DNA of 64,000 nucleotides from Archilochus colubris (GCA_023079485.1 CM041084.1:17698609-17762608), one strand, 5' to 3'. Positions 13,463 through 26,194 are shown, counted from the first letter of the stretch. Notes: generated from the sequence alone by a model not told the origin. A program made the numbers and translations.

Positions 13463-13814
13463 AACACATGCTGCTTGTTGAGAAGAAGGAAGAGCAGAAA
13501 TGCTACCTATCTCTAAGGGATGCTCTATTGTGAGCTTTTAGAGGCCAGCTCCTCTTTTGGCTAGAAGATACTTCTGACTTGACAAAGCCTTCAAACCAAA
13601 ATTAAATATTTGCTATAGTATTTTAAAAACTCTTCAACAATACAAGAGGACTTCATATTGTAACCCAGAACCTCTCCTTACACTTTGCAATTAGTTCCAA
13701 GTAAAATTGCTTTAAATTTTGTATTAAAGTTAATCAACACTATATCTGAGGTTAACAAAAATTCCCTTTGCTGTCAGTGTACAAAAAAAGACTAAATGAC
13801 ATTTCTCAGAACAA
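13463..13814. other. AT-rich non-coding stretch
   Basis: I see nothing recognisable in these 350 bases. Confidence 0.55.
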
Positions 13815-13870
13815 AAATGGTACATATATGTATATATACACATATACTTGTATATATGCAAGATATAAAT
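13815..13870. repeat. TA/TATG-rich microsatellite-like tract
   Basis: Alternating ta, tatg and taca units, starting 'tggtacatatatgtatat'. The interruptions suggest an old, decayed dinucleotide repeat. Confidence 0.8.
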
Positions 13871-16800
13871 TATAATACAAAACAACCATATGTAGTCACC
13901 ATGTCACTGCCAAGCAAGTGTAGCCAATTTGTGGCAATTAGCACATTGTGAACAGCACAATTTATCTGGCCCTTCACTGGGCTGCTAAAGAAATTCTGGG
14001 TGGCAGTTTGCCTCAGAGCTTATCAGCAGTGCTGACAGGGGATGCTGCTGCATCAGCAAACACCTTCTAAAGCACCCAGCAGTTTGGCTGCTCTTTCTAC
14101 CTGACAGCCACTTTTCAGTGAGCTGTTATCAGGAGGGAGAACACTTAATCACAGCTCTCCAACAACTAATATTAAAGGAGTAGACAGCATGACTTCTGGT
14201 AAATTAAAATCAGTTGAAGTTATCACCCTTCCCCTCAAAGCCACAGTTTTCCAGACCATCGTGGGTGAATTTTAAGCCATTGCTGTAAGACAAACACAGT
14301 TTTTTTTCTTTCTCCCATTTCAATTGACTTTTGCATGAAAGGCTGGGGCTTAGCCAAGAATGAGCTTGCAGAATTTTGTGTTGCTAGTGCAGGATCTGAT
14401 TCACCAATCCATAATTGAACTTACACTGAATACTTACTGAATACTCCTTATAAAACATAAGAGACCGTATCCTAAAAATTAAAATAAACATATCCTAAGA
14501 AATACTCACCATATTATTTACTTATGAACTCATAATTGCTCTTAGATGTATCAAAGAACCTGCCAAACAAACAGATCTTAAATATGATGTGTGTTATGGA
14601 GAAGTTAACATGAGAGATGCTGTCTTTCAGGGGCTGTAGTCCTCAGACATCCTCCTTTACTGATGCCTTTTTGCAGACTTTCAAAACATATCAATTTACT
14701 CCATTTAAAAAATTTTTTAAAACCCACACAACTTGAAACTCGATTTCCTTCAAAAACTTAACAGAAATTTATGACAGAAAAAAATGCCAGTTAATTTCTA
14801 CCTTTTCCTTCCTTCACTACTCTTGAGACTATAAGCCTGGTTTTCCCTTCAAACCTCATTTTCCCACTAATATTTTCAAGAAATTACTGCATCAACAGCC
14901 TGACAAAGGCACCCTTGGGAGGTGTGAATGACTACAGACAGGGAGCTGAGTTCAAACTCTTTGATAAATTGCTCTGAGCAAGAAGAGTCTATGAGATAGA
15001 TGCACAGAATTGCAAAATTCGTTTTCTTCTTGAATCCATTAGCAGATCTGAATAAATTAGTTTTGACAAAAACAGCACATTCTCTCTGACCACAACAAAA
15101 TAAAATGTTGAAATGCAATCTAAAGGCAGTCCTGGAGCTGTATAGAAATAAAATAGCTTCTTACAGAAACATGTACACTGGCATCCTGCATTGACAGAAA
15201 ACTAGGGGTAAATTTTCAAATCACAGCATCCACACCTGATGAATTCAGTAGCTTTGCTGCTCATTATAGGCACTGTCACAGCATGCCAAGGATGGGACCA
15301 AAGGATGAGGGCCCATATCTGGAAAGTGGGGCCATGCCAGTATTACATATCCTGCCCGGGGCTGATCTCTGCATCCCTCAGCAGTGTTACTGGGCTCAGC
15401 TGCCCTCATACCCTATAGCCCTACCACTGACAACAACCATTTCACTTGATTAGCTAGCAGTGAAGCCAAAGGAGATGGAGGAAGCTGTTCTATCCTGACA
15501 GAGGCCAAGCATTTCTCCTTACCTTGATCACAACAAAACCCAACATGCATTTGTCTGGCAACTGAGCCAGGACAGTGCTGCAGCAGGGAGGACGAACCTG
15601 CACAGCCCTAATTCTGCTTCCTACAAAGAAGCTAAGAATTGCTCTGAGAAAGAACAGCTCAATGTGTACAGGCATCCCAAAAAGAAGCAAAATTAATTTT
15701 AAATAAAACTAAATATTTAAGCAAATGTAATATTGAATCAATAAACCAGACCCTAAGCAAAAATGAAGATATTTTAATGTAGGCACGCATAAACTCATGC
15801 CACACTATGCCTCAATGCCACACCCAGAGCCCTTACATTTCTATTGTTTTTATTGTTTTATTGCTTTTATTTGGCAGTTGTGTCACACAAAAAGCAACAT
15901 GCATAAACTTCAGGATTCTCAAGATGTCATTTCAACAAAGAAAAAATTCAGTTTAACCGGAGCCTAAAGTGTTCCCTTTGACACAAAACCATTTATGTTG
16001 TTCTGGGACAGGCCACAGCAGGAACTGGCATGGCATTCAGCTGGAAAATGAAGGCAGTGAAATTCGGGTCTGTGCACCCAGGTGCCCATGAAGAAGGAGG
16101 GGAGCAAGCAGCCAAGCCCCACTCCAGCCCAGGCAGGGGGCTGAGCTCGGGACTGCCAGACATGCTGAGACATAAGAACTGTGCAGAGCGTGAAGGATTC
16201 AGATGCATGCAATTCCTTCCCATCACTAAGGGAACCTGAGCATGTAGTGCCTGTCCTCCTGTGTGCTACAGCGTACCAAGTGCTCTGGGACAGTGATTCC
16301 CCTTCCCTTCTTATCTTTCGAGATCTCCATTAAGATATATAAATCCTGCCAAGCCAAAGGATGGGACAGGGAGACTTCTTGTCCCTGGCAGTGTCCCAAT
16401 GGTCACAACCCAGCTCCTAGAATAGTGCAGCTACAGATGCCAAAGGATGCACAACCAGTGGAGCATCAAGGGAGACCTCTAGCCCAGCTCTACACAAACT
16501 TTCCCAACATGAGAAACTGTTCGAATTCTGCTGTATTTGAGCAGAGAATGGATTCTAAATCAGATTTCTTCCCTCTAATATTAATTACCAAGCTAAGCAC
16601 ATTCTCTAACTTTCAGTCTGTGGGTCAGTGAAACGTAAGGACATGCATTAAAAGGAATTATTTTTAAAGAACATCAATGCAATAGCTGTTGAACAGTATC
16701 ACCAGTGCTTCAGAAGAAAAAGCCACACCACTATGCACATCTTTTATACCTATAACTTAGTGAGAAAAAAAACTTGCATAAGATATAATATTGGACATGC

Positions 16801-17161
16801 ATAGGGATGAAGAATGCACAAGTTCTCACTGCTCTCAGGTTCTTAGATACAATGAAAAAAGATTGATGGGCTCCAGAAGCAGCATTCTTATACACACAGC
16901 ACTGTATTTCTGGGGTTTTTTTGTTTGTTTTGTTTTTTCACATATAGATGATTTAGCTAAAGAGATGGAAGAGAGTTACCAGGCTGCACAGTTGCATTCC
17001 ATTCCTTGCAGAGAGCTTCAAAGCTGTTTGCCATGACTATGGAAATATTTTTTAATTTTTTTATACTCATATTGCATCCATGCAGGAGACAGAACAACAC
17101 TAAAAAAATATTAAGCATTAGAAAGAGAGGATAGCTCATTTAAACCAAAATGCATACTCAC
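13871..17161. other. AT-rich non-coding stretch
   Basis: No gene recognised. A minus-strand segment at 14514-14563 is bounded by GTTTGGCAG| and ATATG|GTGAGTA, which resemble splice sites. All three frames inside it contain stops, so it could only be a non-coding exon. At 15.96-16.3 kb the GC content rises and ORFs occur on both strands, but none resembles a known family. Confidence 0.5.
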
Positions 17162-17294
17162 CAATCATGCAAAATTATTTTCCCTGTCTTTTCCTGCATT
17201 TGCATTGCAAGTGCTGCCTCTTCAGGCATAAAACTCATGCTGAGGGACCACGCATTGCATCCCCCTGTTTTATGTCTCAGCCAGCAGCTCAGCA
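17162..17294 (-). other. Candidate internal exon, product unknown
   Basis: On the minus strand a pyrimidine-rich stretch ending CTGCTGTGCAG precedes 133 bases that end in ATTG|GTGAGTATG, a strong donor match. The segment is open in one frame throughout: 2 nt, 43 codons, 2 nt. The predicted peptide includes MSFMPEEAALAMQMQ and a lysine-containing end. I recognise no family. It lies on the same strand as the other exon-like segment at 24.1 kb, but the phases of the two do not join directly. Chance pairs of splice-like sites are expected in 64 kb, so confidence is low. Confidence 0.22.
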
Positions 17295-18062
17295 CTGCAC
17301 AGCAGACAGGAGGCCCCCATCCAGGAGACTCCATGTGATTTTGCTAATGACCTTCCTGTTTATGACCACTTCCCACTTTTTGGGACACAAGGAGGTAGTA
17401 ACTGTTATAAAAATATTTGTCTTCAGGTTTCTAATCTGTTTTCCAGCATTTGATGGTCTATGACAGATCCTAATGTACCTAATTATTTTCCTACTATAAG
17501 TGAGGATGTGTCTGAGCTAACTACTATATTTTCAACTGTATGAGAAAATTTCCTACTACATATGATTAAAATGGTTGCCAGCTCTACATGAAGAGGCTCC
17601 AGAGAGCCATTCTTCTGTCTGAGAGGAGATACTATGTGATTTTGAGTGAACAGAAACAAATAAAAATGTTTTTAATAGCATGCTGGGCTACTTGGGTCTA
17701 AGCTGCATGCAAGAGATATGCACATCCCCTAAGAATTCCAGTTATCAGCCACAGATTATTGTACCTGTGGCAATCATGCAAGCAGCATTGATTTATTTAT
17801 TATCTATTGCAGCCAATCAGTCTGATGAAGCTGATTCAGTGACTCAGGGATTCCTGGAGAGAATGAGCTCTGAATAAAGTCATACAGCTGCAACTTCACC
17901 TACATAAAACACACAGAAGAGCAATAGGCAGAAATAAGCTTTTAGCAAGTGTGGGGGGTTTCTAGCTTTCATCTGAAGTACCACTGAATGATGGAGAGCT
18001 AGCATTATTTATTAACTTGATTGTTAATTTAAGAATCTTTCTAGACTGCACACTGCACTACA
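17295..18062. other. AT-rich non-coding stretch
   Basis: I see no recognisable feature in this stretch. Confidence 0.55.
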
Positions 18063-18102
18063 CTATGTTTATGTAAAAGCAAACACTTTTACATAAGCAT
18101 AG
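18063..18102. repeat. Short inverted repeat (17-bp arms, 6-base loop)
   Basis: The left arm ctatgtttatgtaaaag and the right arm cttttacataagcatag are complementary over 17 positions with a single mismatch, which would be a G-U pair in one RNA orientation. The loop is caaaca. A second, smaller perfect hairpin with 9-bp arms lies at 18579-18601. The stem is shorter than a usual miRNA precursor and I know no element with these ends. Confidence 0.8.
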
Positions 18103-20536
18103 CACATAGCATACAGAGTTTTACTTGGAACACTGTTCTTGCAATGCTAAATCATTATTTCCACTTTAGGATCAAATCCTTCCTATGCAGAACTCCTTGT
18201 AAGGAGTACTCACAAACTGCACTTAAAATGCTCATGAGTTCCTACTAGGAGGTAGCACCTTTCAGAAAAAACACAGAAAAACTGTGGTCCAGTAATAATA
18301 TTTATTTTATGTGAGCCTGCAGATGGAACTGAAGTTACTGATTTTGACCACTGATGATTACTCTCATGCATGATAGCTTTAGCAAAGATACTCACAGCTA
18401 GAGCACTCCACTAAGATGAACAGTTCACAGTTCAGTGTTTCCCCTGTCCTCACAATGCACATTTCTCACTCTGTCTGCCAGAATCCAGACTTGTTCTAGT
18501 TACAAGACCATCTGCTTTTTGAAAGACTTTTTTTTTTTAATGACAAATGGATGAGGTTCAAATTCTTGTTGTAACCAGCAATGAATTTTTACAATTCATT
18601 GTCTCTGCTGCTGTCTTGCTTTAATTATGTGGAAAGTAGGACTCTCATGGGGGGAGAGGAAGTCTTCCAAATGCATAAAATTTTTAAACCAAAATAAGCA
18701 TATAAAATAAAATTTCTGATGCATTAACTACAAGTAGTCTAGCTCCAGGTTTGCAGCCTAGATCTGTAATCCTCTATTGGATCAGGTTTCTCTTTCACTT
18801 CCCACAGTAAAGAGATGCAGAAGCAGAGGCAGTACTTTAAGGGGCTTTCTACAGTGTTAAAAGCATCCTACTTTTCCCCTCATGGTTTCACAATATCATC
18901 TGGTTCTTTCAAAGTCTTAGTTACTGGCTTCTGGTGTTTGCAGAAGAGCCACACATACTTTGAAAAAGCTCATGAAAAAACAAATAGACCTCTATCCCCT
19001 GACATTTAAGAAATAAAAACTTTAAAAGTTGGTAGACAGATTTATGGGTTTTGCTTAAATTCTTTCATTTTTTAAAACCCCCTCCATTTTTATTTCATAT
19101 TTAATACCCTTTTTGGAGTTACAAGCTTGGAATAGCAAGTAAACCTCTGAAATACCAGTAAAATATAGTAAAGGAGTCCCCATTACTACAGCTCTGTCAA
19201 GCATCCATTCACAAGCCACAAATTATAGGTCCACTAGCAGCGAGCACCCCTCTACATCTCTCAGGAGGATGGAGGCATTGGGAATAACAGGATTTGGGGG
19301 CCCAAACATCACCACCCCCCATTTGGGGGACTGACATCACCAGGTTGGCCTCAGCCTCAGCACTGCTTTACTCACTGCCCCACAGTCAGGGACTGGGGCT
19401 ATCCAGCAGTCCCCTCCTGACATGCAGGTAGCCCCAGAACAGGATGGGGCTACTCCATCACAAATTAGGGAAAGCTTCATGCAGCTGAAGAGCCTGATAC
19501 CAGCTACCCTGCTGTAACAGGAGACCTAAACTGTGTGTGAACAGGGGATGGAAAGGAGGGGAGCCAACAAAAAAATAATTGAGCAAACCGCTAAACAGTC
19601 CTCAAGTTTACATCCCTAGGTTGTGCTGCAGACTCATTCCATCTGTAAAAATATCTATCACTTTTTTTGCTTCAGTTGCTTCTTGATTTCCCACAAAAAA
19701 CAAAAGCAGATGCTTTAAATTACTCTTTCCATCATACTGTTTAGTGTTCTTCATCTATTTCCTGATGCTATTTCTCCTTCTCATTTACTAGTGGAAGGAA
19801 TGCATGATCACAAATAATATAGACAGGAAAAAGCAACAGATAACCAAGGCATTTTTTATCATGTTAAAAATAATTTTCATCAAGTCCCTACTAACAATGT
19901 CCTGCTCTGAGAATAAATGCAATAATCTGCTCCTCAAAGTCATTACAGTATTGAAGCTGCCACATTTCCTAAAACCACCTGGTTTGGGGTAATATTGTTT
20001 TCAAATATAACTAAAAAAACAACCAGCCTCAAGCCAAAAAAGCACATTTTATTTACACAAGTATTTCCTAGCACAGCAATGATGATTGCTCAACACTCGT
20101 ATCTACTTCTTCTCACTCTGAAACTGTGAACTTATACATTCTTTTTAAACCTTAATTAATTTAACAGAAAAAAAAATAGGTCAGAAGGGATCTCTGTATT
20201 GGCAACGTTTCTCCTAAAGTTATAATGGATCCAAAGTAGCCACATTTATATATGACAAGAGCAATTTATTTTAAATTAAGATAGTAATAGAAGTGGTACA
20301 CAGAAAAGTACTTGAATAACACTGACAAGCTTCACTGCTGTAGTGTTTTTCCCATATTATATGTTTCATAATCAAAATTCCAGCACTGAATCTTTTTTCA
20401 TCTTTTTGAATGCTGGGATACGACAAAGGTGAATTTTAAAAGAAAACACCCGCAAAGGTCACTGCCCAATATCTGGTACACTTTACAGTATGTTGTCTGC
20501 CTATGCACCACTCAGCTAAAAATTCTTCTTCTACAG
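18103..20536. other. AT-rich non-coding stretch with a GC-richer patch
   Basis: No gene recognised. Between about 19240 and 19560 the base composition shifts toward G and C with short G and C runs, but CpG remains rare and no ORF there resembles a protein. The rest is AT-rich. Confidence 0.5.
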
Positions 20537-20734
20537 TTTTCTTTGGAAGAATTGTCCATCCTCCCTTGCAAGTTCACGAAGGACCAAAATTCATCCTCTC
20601 CTATTCCAGAGGAAGGAGCAATAAGGTGTCCAGAGTTCAAGATAGCTTTGGAGCTCATGAGAAACAAAGATGAAGAAATAAAGAAGTTCCTCAAACTACT
20701 ACCCCCATGGAGGACTGAGAGTGTTAAAAAGTAA
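20537..20734 (+). other. Candidate terminal exon or decayed coding fragment, product unknown
   Basis: A pyrimidine-rich acceptor-like sequence (aattcttcttctacag) is followed by about 65 open codons ending in TAA at 20732-20734. The frame is also open upstream to an ATG at 20429. The predicted C-terminal part (FKIALELMRNKDEEIKKFLK) is charged and helix-forming, more protein-like than most ORFs here. I cannot assign it to a family. It could be a 3'-terminal coding exon, a relic of a mobile element ORF, or chance. No polyadenylation signal lies close downstream. Confidence 0.22.
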
Positions 20735-21105
20735 CATTCCTCTCTTCCACAGAAGATCCTGAAACTTCTTCTGAATAATCCAGGGGGAAAAAGCACATAA
20801 TACCTTGCCAGTTCTTGTCAGGATGGTAGGACTCAATACCCAGGGCTCCTCAGGTTGTGTGTACCTGCTTTGAAAATGGGCATAGGCTCATCACCTGAGG
20901 AGAACCACGAGGCACTGGGGGCACCAGGAGGCCTCATGTGCATATGCCAAGCCCAGCCTCTCAGAGACTGCAGATGGTCGTCTTACTGGGACTTTAGGGG
21001 AAGACACAGGCATTTCCATAGCTTGGGGAGAAGGAGCTGGAACTATCACCTCAGAGAGCAGATAAATGTAAGTCTCAAATTAAAATTGATGTCTTTGTGT
21101 TCTCA
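20735..21105. other. Non-coding stretch
   Basis: No recognised feature. A donor-like AAAT|GTAAGT lies near 21069 on the plus strand. Confidence 0.45.
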
Positions 21106-21196
21106 CAAAAAAAGAAAAGGAAAAAAAAAAAAGAAAAAAGGAAAGAAAAAGGACAAAAAGAAATAGAAAAAAGAAAAAAAGAAAGAAAAAGAACAG
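21106..21196. repeat. Purine-only (A/G) low-complexity tract
   Basis: About 90 bases are almost entirely A and G, with runs of A broken by G or GG. The lysine-rich ORF end at 21166 is a by-product of this tract. Confidence 0.9.
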
Positions 21197-21740
21197 AGAA
21201 GCACTAAGGGTTACAGAACTGAGGCCACGGGAAATGGTAAATGAATCTTCTCCAGCATGAAAAAGATAAGGAGGAACACTGGGCCTCTACACAGCTGTGT
21301 CTAGCATATCAGGATCCAGGAGCATCTAAGAGCTACATCTTGGAGTCCATAATAAGCACAGAATAAGGTAAAAAGGGTCTTATAGTACTCATTTTTCCAG
21401 ACTATCTGCCTCTCTCAGGACCTTGCACTGATGAGAAGAGTAATTGTACAAATAGATTTTTAAAAAAATCAAAATGACTGCAGAGATAGGGAAATGCTTT
21501 CAGTGCCAAATCTCTTGACTTTGAACAAATTACTTTTTTTATTAATTTTTTTTCCTTCATAAACAGAATAGATCTTAACATTTGCTCAGAACAGTTTCCT
21601 CCCATAAAATAAAGTCAGCTCATGAGAGTATCTGTGATACAAGTATCCCATTACAGGATGGGCAAAGTTTACAGTTATCCCAAAAGGGAAGGCATGAAAT
21701 TAATAAAAAGGAGGAAAGGGGAGAGAGAGAAGTGCCATAT
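21197..21740. other. AT-rich non-coding stretch
   Basis: Nothing recognisable. Confidence 0.5.
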
Positions 21741-21774
21741 AAGTTTTTTTCCAACTGAAGTGATTCTATGATTC
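21741..21774 (+). mobile_element. CR1 LINE tail, very short
   Basis: Only 'ttttttccaactgaag' and then tgattctatgattc remains, matching the CR1 pattern ttttccaac...tgattctatgattct. With about 34 bases, a chance resemblance cannot be fully excluded. Confidence 0.5.
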
Positions 21775-24043
21775 ACATTTAAAGAAAGGTGAAAGAAAAA
21801 AGAAATGCAGAAACCACACACCCCCAGACAAACACAAGAGAACAAAGAGATAAAAGTCTGAGAGCAACACACTGGAAAAAGCAGAATCTGTAAAGCAAAA
21901 GACTCCTGACTCATTCAAAGGTCTGAGAGGAAGTGAAAATCAAATTGTGCGCTTGCAATGCAAACACTCAAATATGAATACATACATACTCAGAAGGGAA
22001 ATCAGAAATAAGAATACCACGTGATCCAGGAAAACAAACACACATTTTCTTTTCATTTAGGAGAAACAACAGATTGGAAAAGCAGCAATGAAATGAAAAC
22101 ATCTTTTGAAAATGCAAATATGCCTAAGTGATGAGCATTTAGTACAACTAGCCAAACACAAGTAGTAAATACCCATAACAGCAAGGGTAATGGCTATAAA
22201 TAGCAATAAACAATCACAAGATTCCCTGTAACTTCCCCATTTTTATAGGATCCTCCAAGTAGAAGCCTGGGGATGGTGCAGCGGAGGGAGAGGTACAGTA
22301 GTGACAGGTTTGTGAAGCTTGAGCTGCTCAACAGCTCTTACCCTCCCTGCCCAGCCACTGCAATAGCTTCTTTTGAGCTTCTAAAAATCACTGTACTGGG
22401 ATGGAGATGGAGGAAAACTCCAGCTCAGCACTGGGGATCCACAGAGGTTCAGCCAAAGCTAGGGAACAGATACATGCTGAAGCTGTAGTCCACCACATAA
22501 CAATTTTCAGATTAGGTTGCCCAAAATAGACCAGTTTCATTTGGTACTCTCAAACTGGTTAAAAACAATTGCTGGCATAAACAAGACTCAACCTGTAATG
22601 AATGCCAGTCATGGCTGAATATGAATTAGGTCACTGACAATGGTTGTCAATCAGTGTATAAATGAGCTGACACTTGCTAAAGCAATACAGCACTAGACAA
22701 AAAATGCAAACATTTGGCCTCCAGGAATTCAGAGAACCAAAATGTGTTCTTGTCAGGGTCTAGATTAAATCCAAAGGGAACAGTCCACCAGCAATCTACA
22801 CATTTCTTAAACCAAAGGTCTGAGGAACTGTCCCAGCACCAGCCTGCACTAGGTAGATAAAACAGAATAATTTCTTCTCAGCCCTATCTGGTATATTCAG
22901 GCTCCAGATTGTCCAAGAGGATTTGCTGAACTGTTCTTTGTACAAACCCAAGAGACTATTTCTTCATTTCCGATACCTCTCTCCTTTCTGCCCATACATA
23001 CAGTTAAAGCAAACTAACAGATGCAATGAGTATTTTAATAATGCCCAATGTCTTCTTCCCCTCTTTGGACACACAGCCCACCTGGATTAGTTCCTAGAGA
23101 TTGCCCTTAGACCCAAGGGACTTCTTGCCAGGGCCATCAGGATAAGGAACCAGGTCCAGAAGTCTACAGTTCTAACAGGTGATAACTATTCACAACCACA
23201 GACACTTAAATAGCTAGATTTATTCTCAAGGATGAATACCATAAGCAGTGTCTACTGAGGCTAGAAGACTCTCTAGGAGAGAGACAGATCTATGCTCTGA
23301 TAAAGTAAAGACATGGCCCAATTCCAGGCCCAATTCTCAGGCACAGGAAACATGCTTTCTTAGATGGTCAAACATGAGGTCCCTGCTACTTACCACATCT
23401 TAGTTTTGCAAGAGGGAAATGATGCAACTGGATCTCACATAAAGAGTAATTCCATAACAGGCAGCATCACCTGACAAATTTTAGCAAGACACAGAGGATG
23501 TTATGGGGTTCACAGTGTGCAACACTTCACAACAGTCAACTCTGTTGATGGCAGAAAAAAAAAAGTTTCCCAGAAACTTTCTAACTTTCTAAATTCTAAT
23601 TTTCCCTAACTTCCTATTCTACAATTTTTGAAAGAAGGAACACTTCAGACACACTTCCTCTAACCTACCTTCTCCAGTGGTTACCCCTTGTTTAAAAAAA
23701 AAAGGGACAATAAAGGGACAACTCACATCTGGGTGAACATCTCCAGCTCCTATTAACTCAGCCTCTATATTCTCTCCATTCATCCAACACATAACATCTC
23801 TCTAGAGAAAACCATCTCCCAAGCACACCAGAGCTAGAAGAAAACACACATGCATCCATCACTACCCAGCAGACCTTCTTCCAAGGCACACAAAGCCAGG
23901 AGAGCACGATAAGACAGGCAAACAGAGGTTGATGAAAGCAGCCCATGTCACCAGGCTTTCCACAGCCTCCACTGTGTCTGGACAAAGGAGAGATGCAGGC
24001 AGGTAGCATTTTTTTTGCAGCAGGGAGGAGGTTCCACACTTAC
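21775..24043. other. AT-rich non-coding stretch
   Basis: No gene or repeat recognised. A donor-like minus-strand site at 23390 (TGTG|GTAAGTAG) has no clear acceptor. Confidence 0.5.
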
Positions 24044-24158
24044 CCAGCTCACTACAGGGAAGAGCCACGCTCCAGCGGGGCGGCCGGGTAGCTCTGCCAT
24101 GAGGCATGCCGGGGCATCACAGCACAGTGGCTGCTGGCAAGATGGAGCTTCAGAAAAC
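24044..24158 (-). other. Candidate internal exon, product unknown
   Basis: Read on the minus strand, the tract CTTTTTTCCTTTTAG is a strong acceptor match. After 115 bases comes GAGCTGG|GTAAGTG, an almost ideal donor. The segment is much more GC- and CpG-rich than its surroundings, as exons of birds often are. One frame is open throughout: 1 nt then 38 codons, with peptide text such as MAELPGRPAGAW; the other two contain stops. It could be coding, or a 5' untranslated or lncRNA exon. It lies on the strand that would be served by a leftward promoter in the CpG island at 40 kb. I recognise no family. Confidence 0.35.
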
Positions 24159-25019
24159 CTAAAAGGAAAAAAGTGAGTCAAGAGTGAATGACCCAAAGCT
24201 CCTTTCAAAACTGGCACCAAAAGCCTCCCAGTCAGCTGTGGCAATGCTGCAGCTGAAAACCCTGCAAACAACACATCATCAAGGTTGACTAACCAAAACA
24301 TTGTTCATTAAAATGCAATTAAGCTGGAATTATGGGCAACTTAACAGCTATACACACCAGAAAATATTGCAATGATCTCAAAACCAAACATTTGTAACCC
24401 AGCACCAAAGCCCTGCAGCAGTTGTTAGCAAATGATCCAACTTTCAGAGCATTGGCTGCCCTTCAGTGTTTCATCATAAAGCAGAGTTAACATATGCCTG
24501 AAGAACTATGAGCTCCCAACATTTGTAATATTATCTTTCAGCTTTATTTCACCAATACCCATTTCCAGGCTCCAGCCATTTGTAAGTTACTTTTAGTCAT
24601 TTCAAAGAAAACATTCTATCAGAAAGCAAGAAGGAGAAAGAGAGTAACATTATTTCCAGTCATTCAGGAGCAACCTATGAGTTCAAAGACTGACTACGCA
24701 ATTAATGCAATTTTGGTTCAAAGTGATAATACCTTGAAATAATGAGCATTATCAAAACTACACCTAACAATTACTGTCAATTTACCAGAAGGCTGAAATA
24801 TAATTACACAATTTGCCCTCTCACTTGCATCTGACAGAGGTTTAAGTGACATTTCCCAAACTTAAGACTAACAGTCCATATTCGCAAAGTCTTATATGTT
24901 GATAAACACAGCCTATGCTCTCTCAGAACTTCAAAAGTCATTTTAAGAACACTTCTTAACAGTAAGAAATCACTGTTCACGTTTGAAAACCACTGGCTGC
25001 ATTAGTGAGTCTCAAGCTA
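24159..25019. other. AT-rich non-coding stretch
   Basis: Nothing recognisable. Confidence 0.55.
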
Positions 25020-25203
25020 GAGACTTTCAGGGAGGGGAAAGTTGTGGCTGCCCTCTCCCTGGAAGTGTTCAAGGCCAGGTTGGATGGGGCCTTGAGTAAC
25101 CTGGTCTGGTGGGAGGTGTCCCTGCCCACTGCATATGCAGAGGGGTTGGAACGAAATCATCTTTAAGGTCCCTTCCAACCCAAACCATTCTATGATTCTA
25201 TGA
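25020..25203 (+). mobile_element. CR1 LINE, 3' fragment (about 185 bp)
   Basis: It contains the recognisable CR1 order: 'ctggaagtgttcaaggcc' (end of the reverse-transcriptase ORF), 'aggttggatggggcctt', 'aacctggtctggtggga', 'ggtcccttccaaccca' and attctatgattctatga. It is well preserved, so relatively young, and 5'-truncated. The minus-strand ORF across it (25017-25256) is an antisense shadow. Confidence 0.95.
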
Positions 25204-26194
25204 AAAGGCAGAATCCCAGTGCCTCTGCCTTCAGTTTCCCAGCAAGAGAGTGGCACTGGAAGGATGCTTCAGTATGACCTTCAACATCAAGATGCACAAG
25301 TGGCATTTTTCAGAACAAGCCCAGCCAACAAATAAACAAGAATCTCAGACTCTCATCTGGAAATAAAAGGGCTGACATGTTTGAAGACATTCAGACAAGC
25401 AAGCCAGGAGAAGGAAGAGCAGGCAGAGAAGTTTGCTGGGTTTGTCTTATAAACTGAGAATAGCAACACTGCTTAAACCTGACTGTAGTCTACGCAATCA
25501 CAACTGCATAAGAACCTTTTTTATAGGCTAAACTTGATTAAATTAGGTTAATATTCACTATGAAATTGGAAAAGAATTATGGGTTCAAAATAATATAAAA
25601 CATTCTTTACCTGAAGACTGCTGTAGTTTGAGGAGAACACTGTTCATTCTTCATACAAAACAGAAGTAGCTAAATTGCTTGAACACAAAAGATAACTCAA
25701 ATTTAACTACCAAGTTGTGCCCAGCAACTCCATAATAATTGCATACAGAACACAAACACGCTTTGTTGAGAACTCATAATATCTAATCAACTATAATTGT
25801 AAATTTTATTTTCCATTTGTAAATTACCAAGGGAGCTAACTACAGAACAGGGGATGTAAAATAATATTCTATCTGGGGATATTTTGTTAACACATAAGCC
25901 TACACCCACCCCTTCCTTAATGCCTGCAAGGCTTTTCTTCTTCTGAACTTATTTTAATTGTTAGCATCTCTTTGAAGGTATTTCAACTATAATGCGAGCA
26001 ATGTTCTAATGAACTCTCGGTTCAGTGCTGTTTTTCCCAAACAGCTCTTTTACATCATCTACAAATTTGGATGCTGAGATGTAGTTTCTGTGCTCATGGG
26101 CATCTGCTTGTGAGGACTGTCAATATGCTTATCAAGAGAGATGTTTCCAAGTTTCTAACATTACAAAAACAAACCCAAAATATACACCAAACCC
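25204..26194. other. AT-rich non-coding stretch
   Basis: No gene recognised. The words 'tcatctacaaatttgg' near 26056 recall an antisense CR1 reverse-transcriptase segment, but too little matches to call it. Confidence 0.45.

Noticed and set aside
14514..14563. 50-base minus-strand segment with good splice-like borders
   Set aside because: All three frames contain stops and it is very AT-rich. Only a non-coding exon would be possible and nothing else supports it.
19240..19560. GC-richer patch as a CpG island
   Set aside because: G and C are raised but CpG dinucleotides stay rare.
26050..26160. Possible antisense CR1 reverse-transcriptase segment
   Set aside because: Only one short phrase matches and the flanking order does not follow.
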